The notes under the pieces were generated by a model. The model was given only the letters and a program-made list of their open reading frames with translations, did not search any database and was not told the origin of the DNA. The position numbers and the translations under genes were made by a program. Positions 1 to 9,927 of a stretch of DNA of 64,000 nucleotides are shown here, in pieces (positions within the stretch are counted from its first letter, which is position 1; the number at the start of each line of letters is the position of its first letter). The DNA is from Phytophthora sp. 'mugwort' (lineage: Eukaryota; Oomycota; Peronosporomycetes; Peronosporales; Peronosporaceae): the NCBI GenBank assembly GCA_033558025.1, contig JAUCEF010000005.1, forward strand, positions 3,720,001-3,784,000, given 5' to 3'.

Positions 1-1316
1 ACGCAGAGCAGTGGGCAGAGCAGTGCACCCTTTTGACGCACGCAGTGTTCTGCAAGATTCCAGGTTAGTGCATGTATTCATGTACATGTACAAGTATTGT
101 GAAGATAGAGGGGGAACTAACCCTTTTAGTGCGTGTTCACCTGTACTGTAGTCCAAGATTTTATTTCGACAGGCTCGAAAATGAAGCATTCTGTTGAGTT
201 TACCAGCATCAAACGGTGGTTCCAACACGTACGTGAAAATGTCATAGATCCTTGCAGGCTGCGGTCATATTTACTAACAGGCGTGCTCCTATCGTGCTTT
301 TTTAGATCTCTGCGTACGTGATCAACGCTGTTCTTGTCCAAAATACCCCAGAAGAACGTGCAGAGGTGATTTCGTTTTACCTCAACGTAAGACTGATGTT
401 GAACGACTACGTTTGGTGCGCAGTGTGCTAATCGAGTGTATTACGATCAGGCCGCGGATTATTGTATGTCATTACACAACCACGATACGCTGGCTTCAAT
501 TTTATACGCACTCCAATCAACTGCTGTGCAGCGGCTTCGAAGGACAATCGATTGTGTAAGCTTGCTGATGTATGTTGATATTGATGCATAGTTTTGTTTC
601 TAACCTCGTCATGTGTGTCCTTTGTGTACTGTAGCTAAATGTGGATGCGAAGAAAAAGATGAACGAGATGCAATTACTTTCAGACAAGGGATGTCGTGAA
701 ATGAACCGACTGATGCGCAAGACGGCTAATCCAAGTATGCCTTACATCGGACTTTACCTTCAGGTGAGCGTTTGTTCGTAATTTTCGTGATAAAAGTTGC
801 TAACTTTGTAATTGTGTGATAGGGTTTCGTCGGATTGAACGAGTTGCCTGCGATTGTCAAAGGCGGCCTGGTCAATGCGAGTCGGCTTCGAAAAATGGGC
901 GAATTGTCAATGGAAATCTTGCATCGACAGTCTGTTGCTTACACTCTTCAGAATGACAAGGATGTGGACGTAAGTAACAGATCGCAACTCCCTCCTGCTA
1001 TAATACTCAGATCCAATTTCTGACTTGTGTATCTTCCGTTATGCAGAAACTATTGCACATCTCGCTGCCGTACTCCTCTGAGGAAAGTCGTTATGCTCGT
1101 TCATTGGAACTGGAACCGCGCGAAGCGGACGCGACGCCTTTGAGCGATCGTGGCTCGTGTGTTGTGATCGACGATGATCTCGACCTTGAAAGTGAAGTGC
1201 GTGAGTCAATTGGTGCTGATGGGACCTTCGGGTTCCGCCAGTGGATTCGAAAGCAGCAGGTAGTGCACCGGAACCGCTCGCGGTCATCGGTGCTTGCTTT
1301 GTACGAGTGGGTGTAG
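1..1316 (+). CDS. Ras guanine-nucleotide exchange factor, C-terminal part (5' partial)
   Basis: Exons read as <1..63, 152..228, 306..386, 451..555, 635..763, 823..969 and 1047..1316, all with GT..AG introns and consistent phase, giving 289 visible residues. The first exon carries the start of a RasGEF (Cdc25) catalytic domain (AEQ..TLLTHAVFCKI). Later exons carry the matching downstream signatures: RLRRTID, the block P-x-IPYIGLYLQ followed by GFVGLNE, then LVNASRLRKMGEL, and a final YARSLELEPRE. In this family the domain opens the nucleotide pocket of a Ras-type GTPase at membranes. A short tail of about 60 residues follows and ends in a stop at 1314-1316. The N-terminal regulatory half lies outside the window, so the partner and any PH, cyclic-nucleotide or N-GEF modules are unknown. 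The family call is firm; exact exon edges are inferred by eye. Confidence 0.85.
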
Positions 1317-1400
1317 CTGTATATTGTGATGCGAGCCCGGCAACATCGCTTTATCTATTTGTTGTGGGATTCGCCCAACATTTAACATATATTCGCGTAG

Positions 1401-2282
1401 TTAGTTCTCAGAGATGTATTTCTCGATGTCCTCCATTGATACCATGGTATCAAGGTCAAGCGATGACCTCTGCGGCTTACTATTCGTTGTCTGGCTATCG
1501 TCAAAAGGGTTATGCTGGAAACGAAACTTTGGCTTCTGTGCAGGCGATGGCGGGTCGTTCGTGGTCAGATCCTCCATCTGTTGCAGGATTTGATCCCCCT
1601 TTTCCCCAAGCATGTAGTCATCCCTACAGGTAGCCAAGATATTTTTTGAATCATTTCCCTGTGCAAGTAGTTCCGCTTTGCCTCAATCTTGAACTTACGG
1701 ACGGCGGTTTAGTTGAATGTCGTCGCTCGCTACGGAAATAATGTTATCCGACTCGGTCTGTTCCAATAACCACCAAAAGGTGAGTTCTATGATGTGCATG
1801 TGTCGACACATCGTAATAAATCAAAATTGTATGGTTCCCCAGCTCACCTCTTTCTCCAGAGGCTCGGCGAACAGGTCGTGCAGCTCTCGACGCCTTTGAG
1901 GAGCCTTCATCTTGCTCTCCTTGGTGCTATTTTGCTTCCAATAGTGGATCTTCATCACGATATCCCTGCTCAAGGAGTCCAGTGTCAGGGCGAACTGAGA
2001 TTGTGATTTCACACAGCAAATGACCCGAGACCTTACTCGTCTTCCTCTTCATCAGAGAAGAATCCATTGCTCTGTTCGTGGGATGTCAACTGCTTGCCAC
2101 TGCTGTGCTTGAATTCCTTCTTGGACCCGTAAGTCGATGCAACATAGCCCTCCGTGTGCGACGCATCAAAAAACGAAAAAGCTGAAGCATACGAAAGAAC
2201 GATATAAGGTCGTCGAAGTCTCCTGTTTGCTGCTACATGCGGGGACATTCTCACTGAAGTGCGTCTTGGTTTCCTCCGCCAT
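1401..2282 (-). CDS. Hypothetical protein, 190 aa, five exons
   Basis: Read as complement(1401..1623, 1699..1757, 1848..1965, 2037..2181, 2255..2282). Start is the ATG at 2280-2282 (MAEETKTHF). All four introns are 60-90 nt with GT..AG ends, and the phases close exactly at 191 codons. The protein is hydrophilic with an acidic stretch (FFSDEEEDE) near residue 50, a basic patch (KESKMKAPQRRREL) near 80, and a C-terminal half with a PFDD motif and an acidic end (EDIEKYISEN). There is no signal peptide or membrane segment. I do not recognise a family. Without the splicing, the reading breaks into three short unrelated frames, so the exon chain itself is the main argument that this is one gene. 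It is convergent with the RasGEF gene, with 84 bp between their stops. Confidence 0.6.
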
Positions 2283-2392
2283 GTTAATAACGGTAGTCGA
2301 AAGATCCGATTGCAAAGTGGTACACGGTACCTGTGTTGAGGGAAAACTACTTGTATTGAGCATGTCGGCTGAATGACTTTGTGTACAATATA

Positions 2393-3174
2393 TTACAGAC
2401 CCCGCACGTCCAGCACGCCGCCCCTGAATCGTCCCTTGGTGGCCTGTACGCCGTAGTCGACCTTCTTGCGCTTCTGTTGGTCTCTCGACTTGCCGCTCGA
2501 TTTCCGCTTGCCAGTCACCACATCCGACTCCTTCAACTGAATTCCGGGATCGCACAGCAACACAAACGACAAGCGTTCCACGACAAAAACGTTAGGAGAA
2601 GCACACCAAGACGCAACAGATACCTATTAAGTTCTGCATCTTGAGTACGTACCAGCTCCTCGCGACGTTGCTTCTTGGCCACACCCTTGGTCTTCATTCC
2701 AATCAACACCTTGTACGGTACACTGCGATTCTTGGCAGCCTTGCCTCCCAGTGCCTCGATCTTCTTGGTCTCATGTGCTTTCTTCTCCTTGCCCTTCAAG
2801 CTCGCCGTCGCTGTCATCATCATCAACATGCAACGCCACCACCAACAAGTCCATTCCGTTAGTCTACTGCATCACAAGTCTTCGTAACCCGACAGTAAAA
2901 GCGTACCAAACTCCAGCACCGAGTCAAAGGTGTCGTCGAACTCCTTGCGGACCTCCTGTCGCAGCGTCATCTCTGGTTCATCGCCCTTGGCTTTGCTCTG
3001 GCCAACATGGTGCGTGTTAATCACCAAAACCAAGCGAAAATCGACGCAAAGCAGCGGAGCTCAAGCACAAACATTGGCCACGCGAGGCTTGCGTTCCTTC
3101 CACGTCTCGGTCGGGCACTCGAATACCAGCACTTTCTTCTTCTTGCCGCTCGCCACGGGGAACTGGAACGCCAT
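2393..3174 (-). CDS. DUF4602 (C1orf131/Faf1-like) protein, probable small-subunit ribosome assembly factor
   Basis: Four exons: complement(2393..2536, 2653..2810, 2907..2997, 3073..3174), 164 aa, starting MAFQFPVASGKKKK. The central and C-terminal parts show the signatures I associate with DUF4602: EALGGKAAKNRSVPYKVLIG resembles the family's LGAKPPK..YVNYK block, and GRFRGGVLDV resembles its terminal G-F-NGVL motif. Human C1orf131 and yeast Faf1 are nucleolar and act in 18S rRNA maturation as part of the small-subunit processome. The protein is short, Lys-rich and lacks membrane segments, as expected for a nucleolar assembly factor. The intron donors are GTTTGTG, GTACGC and GTACGT. The family assignment rests on remembered motif similarity and a profile search would settle it. 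Confidence 0.65.
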
Positions 3175-3382
3175 TTTCGATAGCAATTTGAGCCGAATTA
3201 CACCAACCATCAATTTTATGTGGACCACGCACATAAAAATTGTGACGCGCGCATCAAGGCAACTTCAACGTTTGTGTGATTGTACAGTACAGTGCAGTCA
3301 GTACCTGTGGTGATGACCTTCGTTGCTCGCTCTTGTTGTAGGAATACATATTGGTATTGTCGCTAACCTACGCTTTGAAGCC

Positions 3383-5329
3383 TCACACCAGTACTTGGAC
3401 TTGGAACAGGCCGCTGTTTGCTGCGGAATGTGAGTTAGTGCCGTGGTCGTCGTGCCGGTCAAGCTCGTCTTCTGCGTCGTCCTCGCCGTAGAAGCTACTG
3501 CCGAGGTCCGAGTCGAGGACGCTGCCACTGACTGATTCACTAGCAAAAGACTCGAGCTTGTCTTCGCTTTTGAGCTCCTGCCCAAAGTCGTAGAAACCTC
3601 GGCTTTTGATGACACGGCTACTTCGAAGCGGGTTCGCTCGGCGGTCGTCTCCCTGTCTGCCTGCCGAGGTCGGTGAAGCAGTAGTGCCTGGAGTTGGTCC
3701 ATTGTTGCTTTGGCTCTGCGACTTGGGGCTCAACGGGACGAAGACGCTTTCACCGACTAATGATTGGTTCAGCACGCTTTCGTCCTGGGCAGCAACAGCT
3801 GGGATAGGCCGGTACCGAGACAACCGTTGGAAGCGCGGCGAATCCCTAACGTTGACAGTCATGCGTTTCTGAGGTGTGGGCGCCGAAAAGTCCGCCATAG
3901 ACATCGGGCTTGGTGGCTTCCTTCGTCGTCCCTGCACTGCTGGTTGGGGCTGATCGTCGTGAATATTTAAATCGCCGAGGGTCTCGCGGATCTGATTCAG
4001 TCGTGAGTGCGCTTGGGGTTCAGCAGCACCGTCGTGATGCTCTGAAAGCTCGGAAGGGGTGGGCGCGTTGTTAGTTTCAAAACCCGTTGACTGAACGGGC
4101 GATAGTCGATGCTGAAAGGGAATAGACTGGTACTGCTGCTGTTGAGCTTGCTGAATCTGTTGCATTTGTAGGTCCACTTGATGCTGCTCGTTGAGAGCCC
4201 GCTGAGCATCCACAAGACTCGCCATTTTTTCGTTTTCCAGTTGCAACAGCGCTCGCTGCATGCGCATCTCCTCCTTCTCACGCCGCACCTCGTCTCGTTC
4301 TCGTCGGAGTTCCTCGCGTTCACGGCGAATTTCTGCAAGTAATGCGCGGTACTCGTCGATAATACGGCTTTGCTGCTCCAGCTGTTGACGTGATGCTTGT
4401 GTCTCATTGTCCTGAGAGTATTGCTGCCCTCTAGCAATGCCACTTACTGTGCTTCGATCAAAGGTGCCGCGACTATCATTCCTCGCATTATTCCGTCCAT
4501 TACCTTGTTCCATCGAGATCCGCGACGGCGCAGGCGGCGGCAACAATGCTTCAGCCGCGCCAGGGTTGCCATACAGGCGATCTCTCTGGTAGTATATAGA
4601 TTTGTCATCTTCCTCCTTTGAGTCACTGTTGAACGCAAAGTTGTGGCGGCTCGTCATCGGTTGGAAGTCATTCCCGTGTCTATTCCCCACTAAGTCTGGC
4701 GGGGAAGGCAACGCGCAGTATGCAGAGTTGGTCTCCGTCTGGTTCTCAATATTTGACCCAGCATTGACCGCTGGTGAAAACTGTCCCAGCCGTCGCTGCG
4801 CTCGTAGCTGCTGCTCTCGAAGATAACGCATCTCTTCCTTGGCTGTGTCCTCCTCACTGCGTCGGCGCTCGGCCTTCTGCTGCTCTTTCAGCCGTGCTTT
4901 CTCCTGCACCTGCTCATCCAAGATCCGCTTCCACTGCATCTGCTGCGCGCGCTCCCGCAGCCTCTCGCTGGCCTCGCTCTCGTCTGTCACTCGAAAGCGC
5001 GGATGAGACGATGACACGCTGTTTGCCTCGCCTGTAGCAGCACCTCGGTCCTGTCGCTGCTCCTCATAGAGGCCCATACTCTGTGTGAACTTCCAGGGTG
5101 ATTGAGAGGCCGTCGGCGGGTCCAAGTGACCGCCTTCGACCAGCCACTTGGACGGCGAGCGCTCGCTCGGCGCCAGCTTGCGCTCCAGCTCCTCGCGCTC
5201 CATTTGCTCCTGGTGCTGGCGTGCACGACGTAGTGCAATCTGGTGGTCTAGCTCACGCGCATAAGCCTCGCGTCGGCGTTGGGCTTCGCGCGGATCGTCG
5301 TCGTTAAGCCCAGCCTCGGAAGCCCACAT
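3383..5329 (-). CDS. Coiled-coil protein, CSPP1/CCDC66-like character
   Basis: A 648-residue intronless frame with start ATG at 5327-5329. The first 60 residues hold an R/E/Q-rich helix (AYARELDHQIALRRARQHQ) of the kind found in centrosomal CSPP1 and CCDC66. A second helix lies near residues 120-180, and a long heptad region near 310-400 (EIRREREELRRERDEVRREK) runs into a Gln-rich stretch. The C-terminal 200 residues are Ser/Pro-rich with a short acidic run (YGEDDAEDELD). There is no enzymatic motif. By analogy such proteins sit at centrosomes or ciliary bases, but similarity between coiled coils is weak evidence, so only 'coiled-coil protein' is firm. It is transcribed toward the DUF4602 gene. 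Confidence 0.7.
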   Translation of the reverse strand: MWASEAGLNDDDPREAQRRREAYARELDHQIALRRARQHQEQMEREELERKLAPSERSPSKWLVEGGHLDPPTASQSPWKFTQSMGLYEEQRQDRGAATGEANSVSSSHPRFRVTDESEASERLRERAQQMQWKRILDEQVQEKARLKEQQKAERRRSEEDTAKEEMRYLREQQLRAQRRLGQFSPAVNAGSNIENQTETNSAYCALPSPPDLVGNRHGNDFQPMTSRHNFAFNSDSKEEDDKSIYYQRDRLYGNPGAAEALLPPPAPSRISMEQGNGRNNARNDSRGTFDRSTVSGIARGQQYSQDNETQASRQQLEQQSRIIDEYRALLAEIRREREELRRERDEVRREKEEMRMQRALLQLENEKMASLVDAQRALNEQHQVDLQMQQIQQAQQQQYQSIPFQHRLSPVQSTGFETNNAPTPSELSEHHDGAAEPQAHSRLNQIRETLGDLNIHDDQPQPAVQGRRRKPPSPMSMADFSAPTPQKRMTVNVRDSPRFQRLSRYRPIPAVAAQDESVLNQSLVGESVFVPLSPKSQSQSNNGPTPGTTASPTSAGRQGDDRRANPLRSSRVIKSRGFYDFGQELKSEDKLESFASESVSGSVLDSDLGSSFYGEDDAEDELDRHDDHGTNSHSAANSGLFQVQVLV

Positions 5330-5486
5330 TACACGAATCTGAAATTGAATTGAAGCTTCGGCGGTTTTGGGAGGGAAGCGGTTTAATTGGTTGATAAAAT
5401 CACGAAATGACTTTTAAACCCAGGTGTTTAAACTAAGATAACGTAGATATTATACGCCACCACGCTGTACTTCAGGATGCAGCTCA

Positions 5487-6230
5487 CTAGAAGCTCAACG
5501 AATTGCCGAACAGACAGGAGTCGGTGTACTCGCGTCGCAAATCGGTCATCAACTTCTCCACTTCTAGATCGGACCGTCGACACTCGGATTGCAGCAGTTG
5601 GAACCGTAACGACACGTCGCTCTGGAATCGCCGCAAACGTTTGCGCTCCTTCTTAGCCCCGTCTCGTCGTGTCCGATGGTGGCGGCTGCTGCTTCGATGT
5701 GAGAGACTGCCGTAGTCGCTGTCACTGCTGCTGTCGCTTGCGATGCTCCTCTCACGTCCGTAGTTTTCACTCTCCTCTTCAGGCCTTCTCAACATCTTCT
5801 GGATACGGACTCGCTCCTTCCTGCGTCGCTTGCATTGCTCCAAATTACGTAGAAGTTCCGCGTGCTCTCGCTGCAAGCACTTCAGACGTTCCTGACCGCG
5901 TCTAAACGTCGCCTCCTCGCTCTTCAGCCACTGGTTCTTGCGCTCCGCCTCGGCGTACAACTCCTCCAGCATATCATGAACGTCGCCGTCATCAATTCCG
6001 CTCGTGTCTTCGCTCTGCGTCTGGCGCAACGTCTGCTTAGCACTTCTACCCCCTCGACCACTGGACACTTTCTCTTGTGTGCGCACTCGGAACACAACGG
6101 ACTTCTCGGTGGTGCGCACCACACTGCGCCGGGTTTCCCGCTCCATAGACTTCGCCGAAGATCGAGCTGGGCTGTCGCGGCGGTCCCGCGAGTGGGCGCT
6201 GGACGACGAAGACGCGGCGTCCTCGCTCAT
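5487..6230 (-). CDS. Hypothetical coiled-coil protein, Ser/Arg-rich
   Basis: The frame remains open from 6257, but the first true ATG is at 6228-6230 (MSEDAASSSSSAHSRDRR), giving 247 residues. The N-terminal 65 residues are Ser/Arg-rich and probably disordered. A helical region (MLEELYAEAERKNQWLKSEE and onward, about 85-150) is followed by a Ser/Asp tract with histidine and arginine (SDSDYGSLSHRSSSRHHR). A final helix ends in NSLSF. I see no catalytic motif, signal peptide or membrane segment and do not recognise the family. The strand and frame are supported by length and heptad character. An upstream exon spliced in before the ATG cannot be excluded because the frame stays open a further 27 bases. 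Confidence 0.6.
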   Translation of the reverse strand: MSEDAASSSSSAHSRDRRDSPARSSAKSMERETRRSVVRTTEKSVVFRVRTQEKVSSGRGGRSAKQTLRQTQSEDTSGIDDGDVHDMLEELYAEAERKNQWLKSEEATFRRGQERLKCLQREHAELLRNLEQCKRRRKERVRIQKMLRRPEEESENYGRERSIASDSSSDSDYGSLSHRSSSRHHRTRRDGAKKERKRLRRFQSDVSLRFQLLQSECRRSDLEVEKLMTDLRREYTDSCLFGNSLSF

Positions 6231-6457
6231 AGCTGTTGGAACGATCGAAGGTGACAATTCAAGAGGCTCTGAAAATGTATATCAGACCGTTTAATACATT
6301 ATGAGAAAGTGGCTCTGATATATAATACCCTGACAGAAGCGATATGGCTGCTTTATATTGGCTTTAGACACTGCAACTTGCTGTACAAAACGTAACGTTG
6401 GTTGTCTTTCTAACGTTTCTTGACGGTACGAGCGGCACTTTGCTGGTCGCAGCACGC

Positions 6458-8027
6458 TCATTTAAGTTCGTTATGTGGGACGGGCTTGCTGGTGGGAATC
6501 GGCGAGATCATTGGCGAGAAAATGGGACGCGAACTGTGCATCAAAGCTGCCGAGTGTGCGCCTCCAGCAGAGACCTGACGAACAGGGATCGGGCCGAGGT
6601 CCAGACGGGTAGGCACTGCCAACGGCTTCATGTCGGCCAAGCCCAGTCGTCCGTGGCTACAAAAAAAGAAAGAGAGGACAGTTGCAGTTATTAACAAGCA
6701 AACAAATGCATGATGCGAGCTTACTCACTCCGGTCGTCCTGCAACGTAGGCGATGCCGTCGCTCGTGACGAACAGAGTGTGAGATCCACCGCATGCAGCC
6801 TGAATCACGGTTTTCCCCTTCAGTGCCTTCACCTACGGAGCATTGAAGATCGGAAATGTTAGTGAGCTGTGACAAGCCTTTCAGAAGTGCAGAATTCCGT
6901 ACCAAGTGCGGTCGTGTACGACTCTTTGTGTCACCGAGGCCTAGTCGTCCGTATTCACCCCGTCCAAAAGCATAACAGTCTCCCGATTTGGCGACTACCA
7001 TCGTATGCCAGCCACCGCAAGACACGCGTCTGTACAAGTCCGTTGCAAAGGCCACTGGTTAGCAAACCAAAAATCCACAAGCAAGCAAGGCCAGCAACGT
7101 ACAGTGCTGGGATTTCGTCAAAGAACTCGACGCGCTTCGGGGTCTGCTGGTCGGACGTCTGGCCGACGCCGAGCATGCCGTAGTCTTCCTTTCCCCAAAT
7201 GTAAACATGTCCTTGTTCGGTCACAGCAGCCGAGTGGAATGCGCCGCAAGCAACCTGCACCACCTTCTCGCCGTAGAATCCGTCCAGCAAATGTGGACGA
7301 CTAACTCCCAGAAGACCCTCATCTTCCGTGTCCTTTAGCCACGCCGAGCCGATGCCTAACTGGCCGCTATCGCCCCGACCCCAGACGTAGACGCGTCCAA
7401 GGTTAGTCAACGCAGCGGTGTGGGTGCCACCGCAGCTAATCTTAACGATAATCTCGTTGGCTTCACCCTCGGGCATCGGGCACTTGACCGGCAGCGACTC
7501 GTGCGCAACCTCGTACCCCTTTGGCAGACCGAGCTGGCCCCAGTGCGTCTCGCCCCACATGTAGAGCGTTCCGTCATTAGCCACGGCGGCGGAGTGGCAT
7601 CCTCCACACGAGATATAGTCCACCACGATTCCTTCCTGCTCGAAAAAGGCGATCTTGTGGGGCACATTAATGCTCTTGAGGTCTCCATGGCCCAGTTGTC
7701 CCATCTGCATCGCACCGTCCAAACAAAGCACATCCAGTTAAGTAGGAGAGCAAACATCGCTACAGCTTGTTAATCAGCACGCACCGATCCCCAGCCCCAC
7801 GAGTACACAGCGCCGTTGGATGTGAGCGCCATTGTATGGCGAGAACCGCACGAGACCGCCACGATCTCGTCGCCCATCAGACCACCAAGCTGCTTGGGGA
7901 AGTTGGAGGCCGACACGCCGTCGATGGCCAGCGTCGGCCGGCGCTTGGCGCCAGTGCCCAGTTGCCCGTCGTCGTTGCAGCCGAAGGCTACCACAGCGCA
8001 TTCCGTGGCGTCCGTTGACATGGTCAT
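6458..8027 (-). CDS. RCC1-repeat (regulator of chromosome condensation-like) protein
   Basis: Five exons: complement(6458..6656, 6729..6832, 6903..7029, 7103..7704, 7785..8027), 424 aa, start MTMSTDATE. Phases close exactly. The protein is built almost entirely of RCC1 blades. Repeated signatures include VSCGSRHTMAL, SWGWGS+MGQLGHGD (formed across intron 1), ISCGGCHSAAV, MWGETHWGQLGL, ISCGGTHTAAL, VWGRGDSGQLGIG, ACGAFHSAAV, YIWGKEDYGMLGVG, VSCGGWHTMVV, FGRGEYGRLGLGD and SAGGAHSAAL, consistent with a seven-bladed propeller. RCC1 itself is the nuclear exchange factor for Ran, but the fold is also used by many non-nuclear proteins. No extra FYVE, BTB or HECT domain is present, and no nuclear targeting signal is obvious, so the substrate is unknown. 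Confidence 0.85.
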
Positions 8028-8215
8028 CGCGCGTATGTAGTTGGTTGTATCTGCGGGTCTAGTTGCAGAATGACGCGTGAATGTAAATTGGCACCACCTG
8101 ATGCTTTGAAGTTTTTAACATCTTCCGTTTATATGCTCCTATAGTGGAGAGTTAATGATTGGCATTGGGAAAGCGTTTGCAGGTGTTTCCATATCGCGTT
8201 AAGTTAATAAAGACT

Positions 8216-9751
8216 TCAACTTCGGTCGTCAATGGAGACCTTCGTGGACGCGTTGCTGGAAGTGGAGGGCGCGTACATCTGGGCCTTGAGAATGTGCAGC
8301 TTTGGACCGCGCAGCTTGGCATGCTTACCCTCGAGCTGGCGCTTTATCTCCGCGAATCGAGTGGCGTTTGGATTTCGAGATAGTTTGGCTCCACTCCACG
8401 ACTTGAACGCTGACTTGCCGTTATCAATGATCGAGTCAGCGTTGTCGCTGCTCTTTAGCGAGTGCTGAACGTGTGGTATTATCTCCGGGCTTAGATCGCG
8501 CTCGTCCTCCTCGTCAAGCGAGGTGGCACTGAGCATTTTGGCTGCCAAGGGCACTTTGTCGACCTGCTGAACGATCATCCGCGTGGTGCGATTGATCTGA
8601 AATTGCTGCTTGTACTTGGCCATCAGACGCTGACGGAAGACAAGTGCCTTGGTCTGTTGCTCGCGGGCTGCCGTTTCCTTGCGATAGGCTTCGCGTTGAG
8701 CTGGGTACTTGACGGTCACTTGCAACGCCCGGTAGCGTCGACGACTTGCCTCACCGCGAACTAGGCGCTGGATTTTCACTGCTGGAGACTGCCGGATGCC
8801 TTTTAGCCACCCCTTCTGCCGCTTGAACTCGCGAAAAACCATACGCGTCGTAAGCCCTCGCCATCGCGCTTGGATGCGACTAACCAGAGCGTATTCGCGA
8901 CGGAGAACACGCCTCGTGATCTCCATCACGTTGTTCTCCACCTTAATTAAAGGGGGTTTACCACCTGATCGGCGTACATACTCCCTGTAGTTCCAGTAAA
9001 AGACTCCGAGTTCAGCAGTGTTTGTGTACCAGAAGACCGGCGGCTTGTTCGGTCTAGTGCCTAGTGCATAGCTAAGAATTTGCGGAGCCATGAAGCGAAT
9101 TATCCGTAGGCATCGCTCGATGACAGTCCGCCTGCGTGCCTGCATCCCTCGCACCCGCTTTTGAATTCTAGTAGCCGCGCGGTTGATCTTCCGTAGATGT
9201 CGTTCACGCTCGACTAGGCGACGACGGAACTCAAGTCGCCCGAGGAACCCACGTGCGATACGTTGGAGCAGAGCTGTGGCTGGGACTCGTCGACGTTCGA
9301 ACTCCTTGATAGCATGTCGCTTCTCCTCAATCTGCTCATGGAAGCTGACAACTCCTGCTCGAAGATATCGTGTGCTACCACAACCTGGACACTTGGGTAC
9401 TTGCTCATATAGAAAAGTGGTGTCGTCTCTCTCGCCTGTCGCATCGAGAGGCTGTATCAACGCAGCCAATTGGTCCGCCTTGCGTCGTACCCGCTGCACA
9501 TCGATGAAAGTCACACTGTTGCATCGCTGACAGGTAAGGTACGGTGTCATGGAGCTGAGCAGGTCATCATGAAAAGTCGATGTACTAGTCTCCGGGTTTG
9601 GCGCAATAGCATTCTGGTTATCACCGTCGACAGTGGCAGTGGCAGTGGCATGCAGGTGGGGTGTAGTGGCGTCAGCATTGGTAGGAGCTGATGGTAGTTG
9701 TGTGTTGGTCGGTTGTGAGCTTGCTCTTTCCCGTGACGAAGTACCTGACAT
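8216..9751 (-). CDS. IQ-motif protein with a small CxxC..CxxC knuckle
   Basis: Intronless, 511 residues from the ATG at 9749-9751 (MSGTSSRERASSQ). The open frame extends upstream to 9913 but without good start context. After a Ser/Thr/Pro-rich leader there are two Cys pairs (LTCQRC and KCPGCGS) about 50 residues apart that could bind zinc. Then come at least four IQ-type helices: LLQRIARGFLGRLEFRRR, AATRIQKRVRGMQARRR, VSRIQARWRGLTTRMVF and VKIQRLVRGEASRRRYR. IQ motifs bind calmodulin or EF-hand light chains, and arrays of them are common in cytoskeletal and ciliary proteins. The tail is hydrophilic. I do not recognise a named orthologue. Confidence 0.75.
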   Translation of the reverse strand: MSGTSSRERASSQPTNTQLPSAPTNADATTPHLHATATATVDGDNQNAIAPNPETSTSTFHDDLLSSMTPYLTCQRCNSVTFIDVQRVRRKADQLAALIQPLDATGERDDTTFLYEQVPKCPGCGSTRYLRAGVVSFHEQIEEKRHAIKEFERRRVPATALLQRIARGFLGRLEFRRRLVERERHLRKINRAATRIQKRVRGMQARRRTVIERCLRIIRFMAPQILSYALGTRPNKPPVFWYTNTAELGVFYWNYREYVRRSGGKPPLIKVENNVMEITRRVLRREYALVSRIQARWRGLTTRMVFREFKRQKGWLKGIRQSPAVKIQRLVRGEASRRRYRALQVTVKYPAQREAYRKETAAREQQTKALVFRQRLMAKYKQQFQINRTTRMIVQQVDKVPLAAKMLSATSLDEEDERDLSPEIIPHVQHSLKSSDNADSIIDNGKSAFKSWSGAKLSRNPNATRFAEIKRQLEGKHAKLRGPKLHILKAQMYAPSTSSNASTKVSIDDRS

Positions 9752-9927
9752 GGTCTCGAGTTTTTTAGACGCATGAATGTCGGACCACTTGTGAAGTGAA
9801 TGCACCGTTTCGCGAAAAAGGATATGAAGTACCCAAATGTTTTTAACTTTTTCAAGCACACAGCAAAATGGATAAAACAATCGTTTTATTACAGTTTTAG
9901 CATTAAAAAACAAATTTCGACGGCTGC

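Noticed and set aside
9752..9913. N-terminal extension of the IQ protein
   Set aside because: Composition is unlike the rest and lacks a well-placed ATG near the body; the ATG at 9749-9751 begins the coherent protein.
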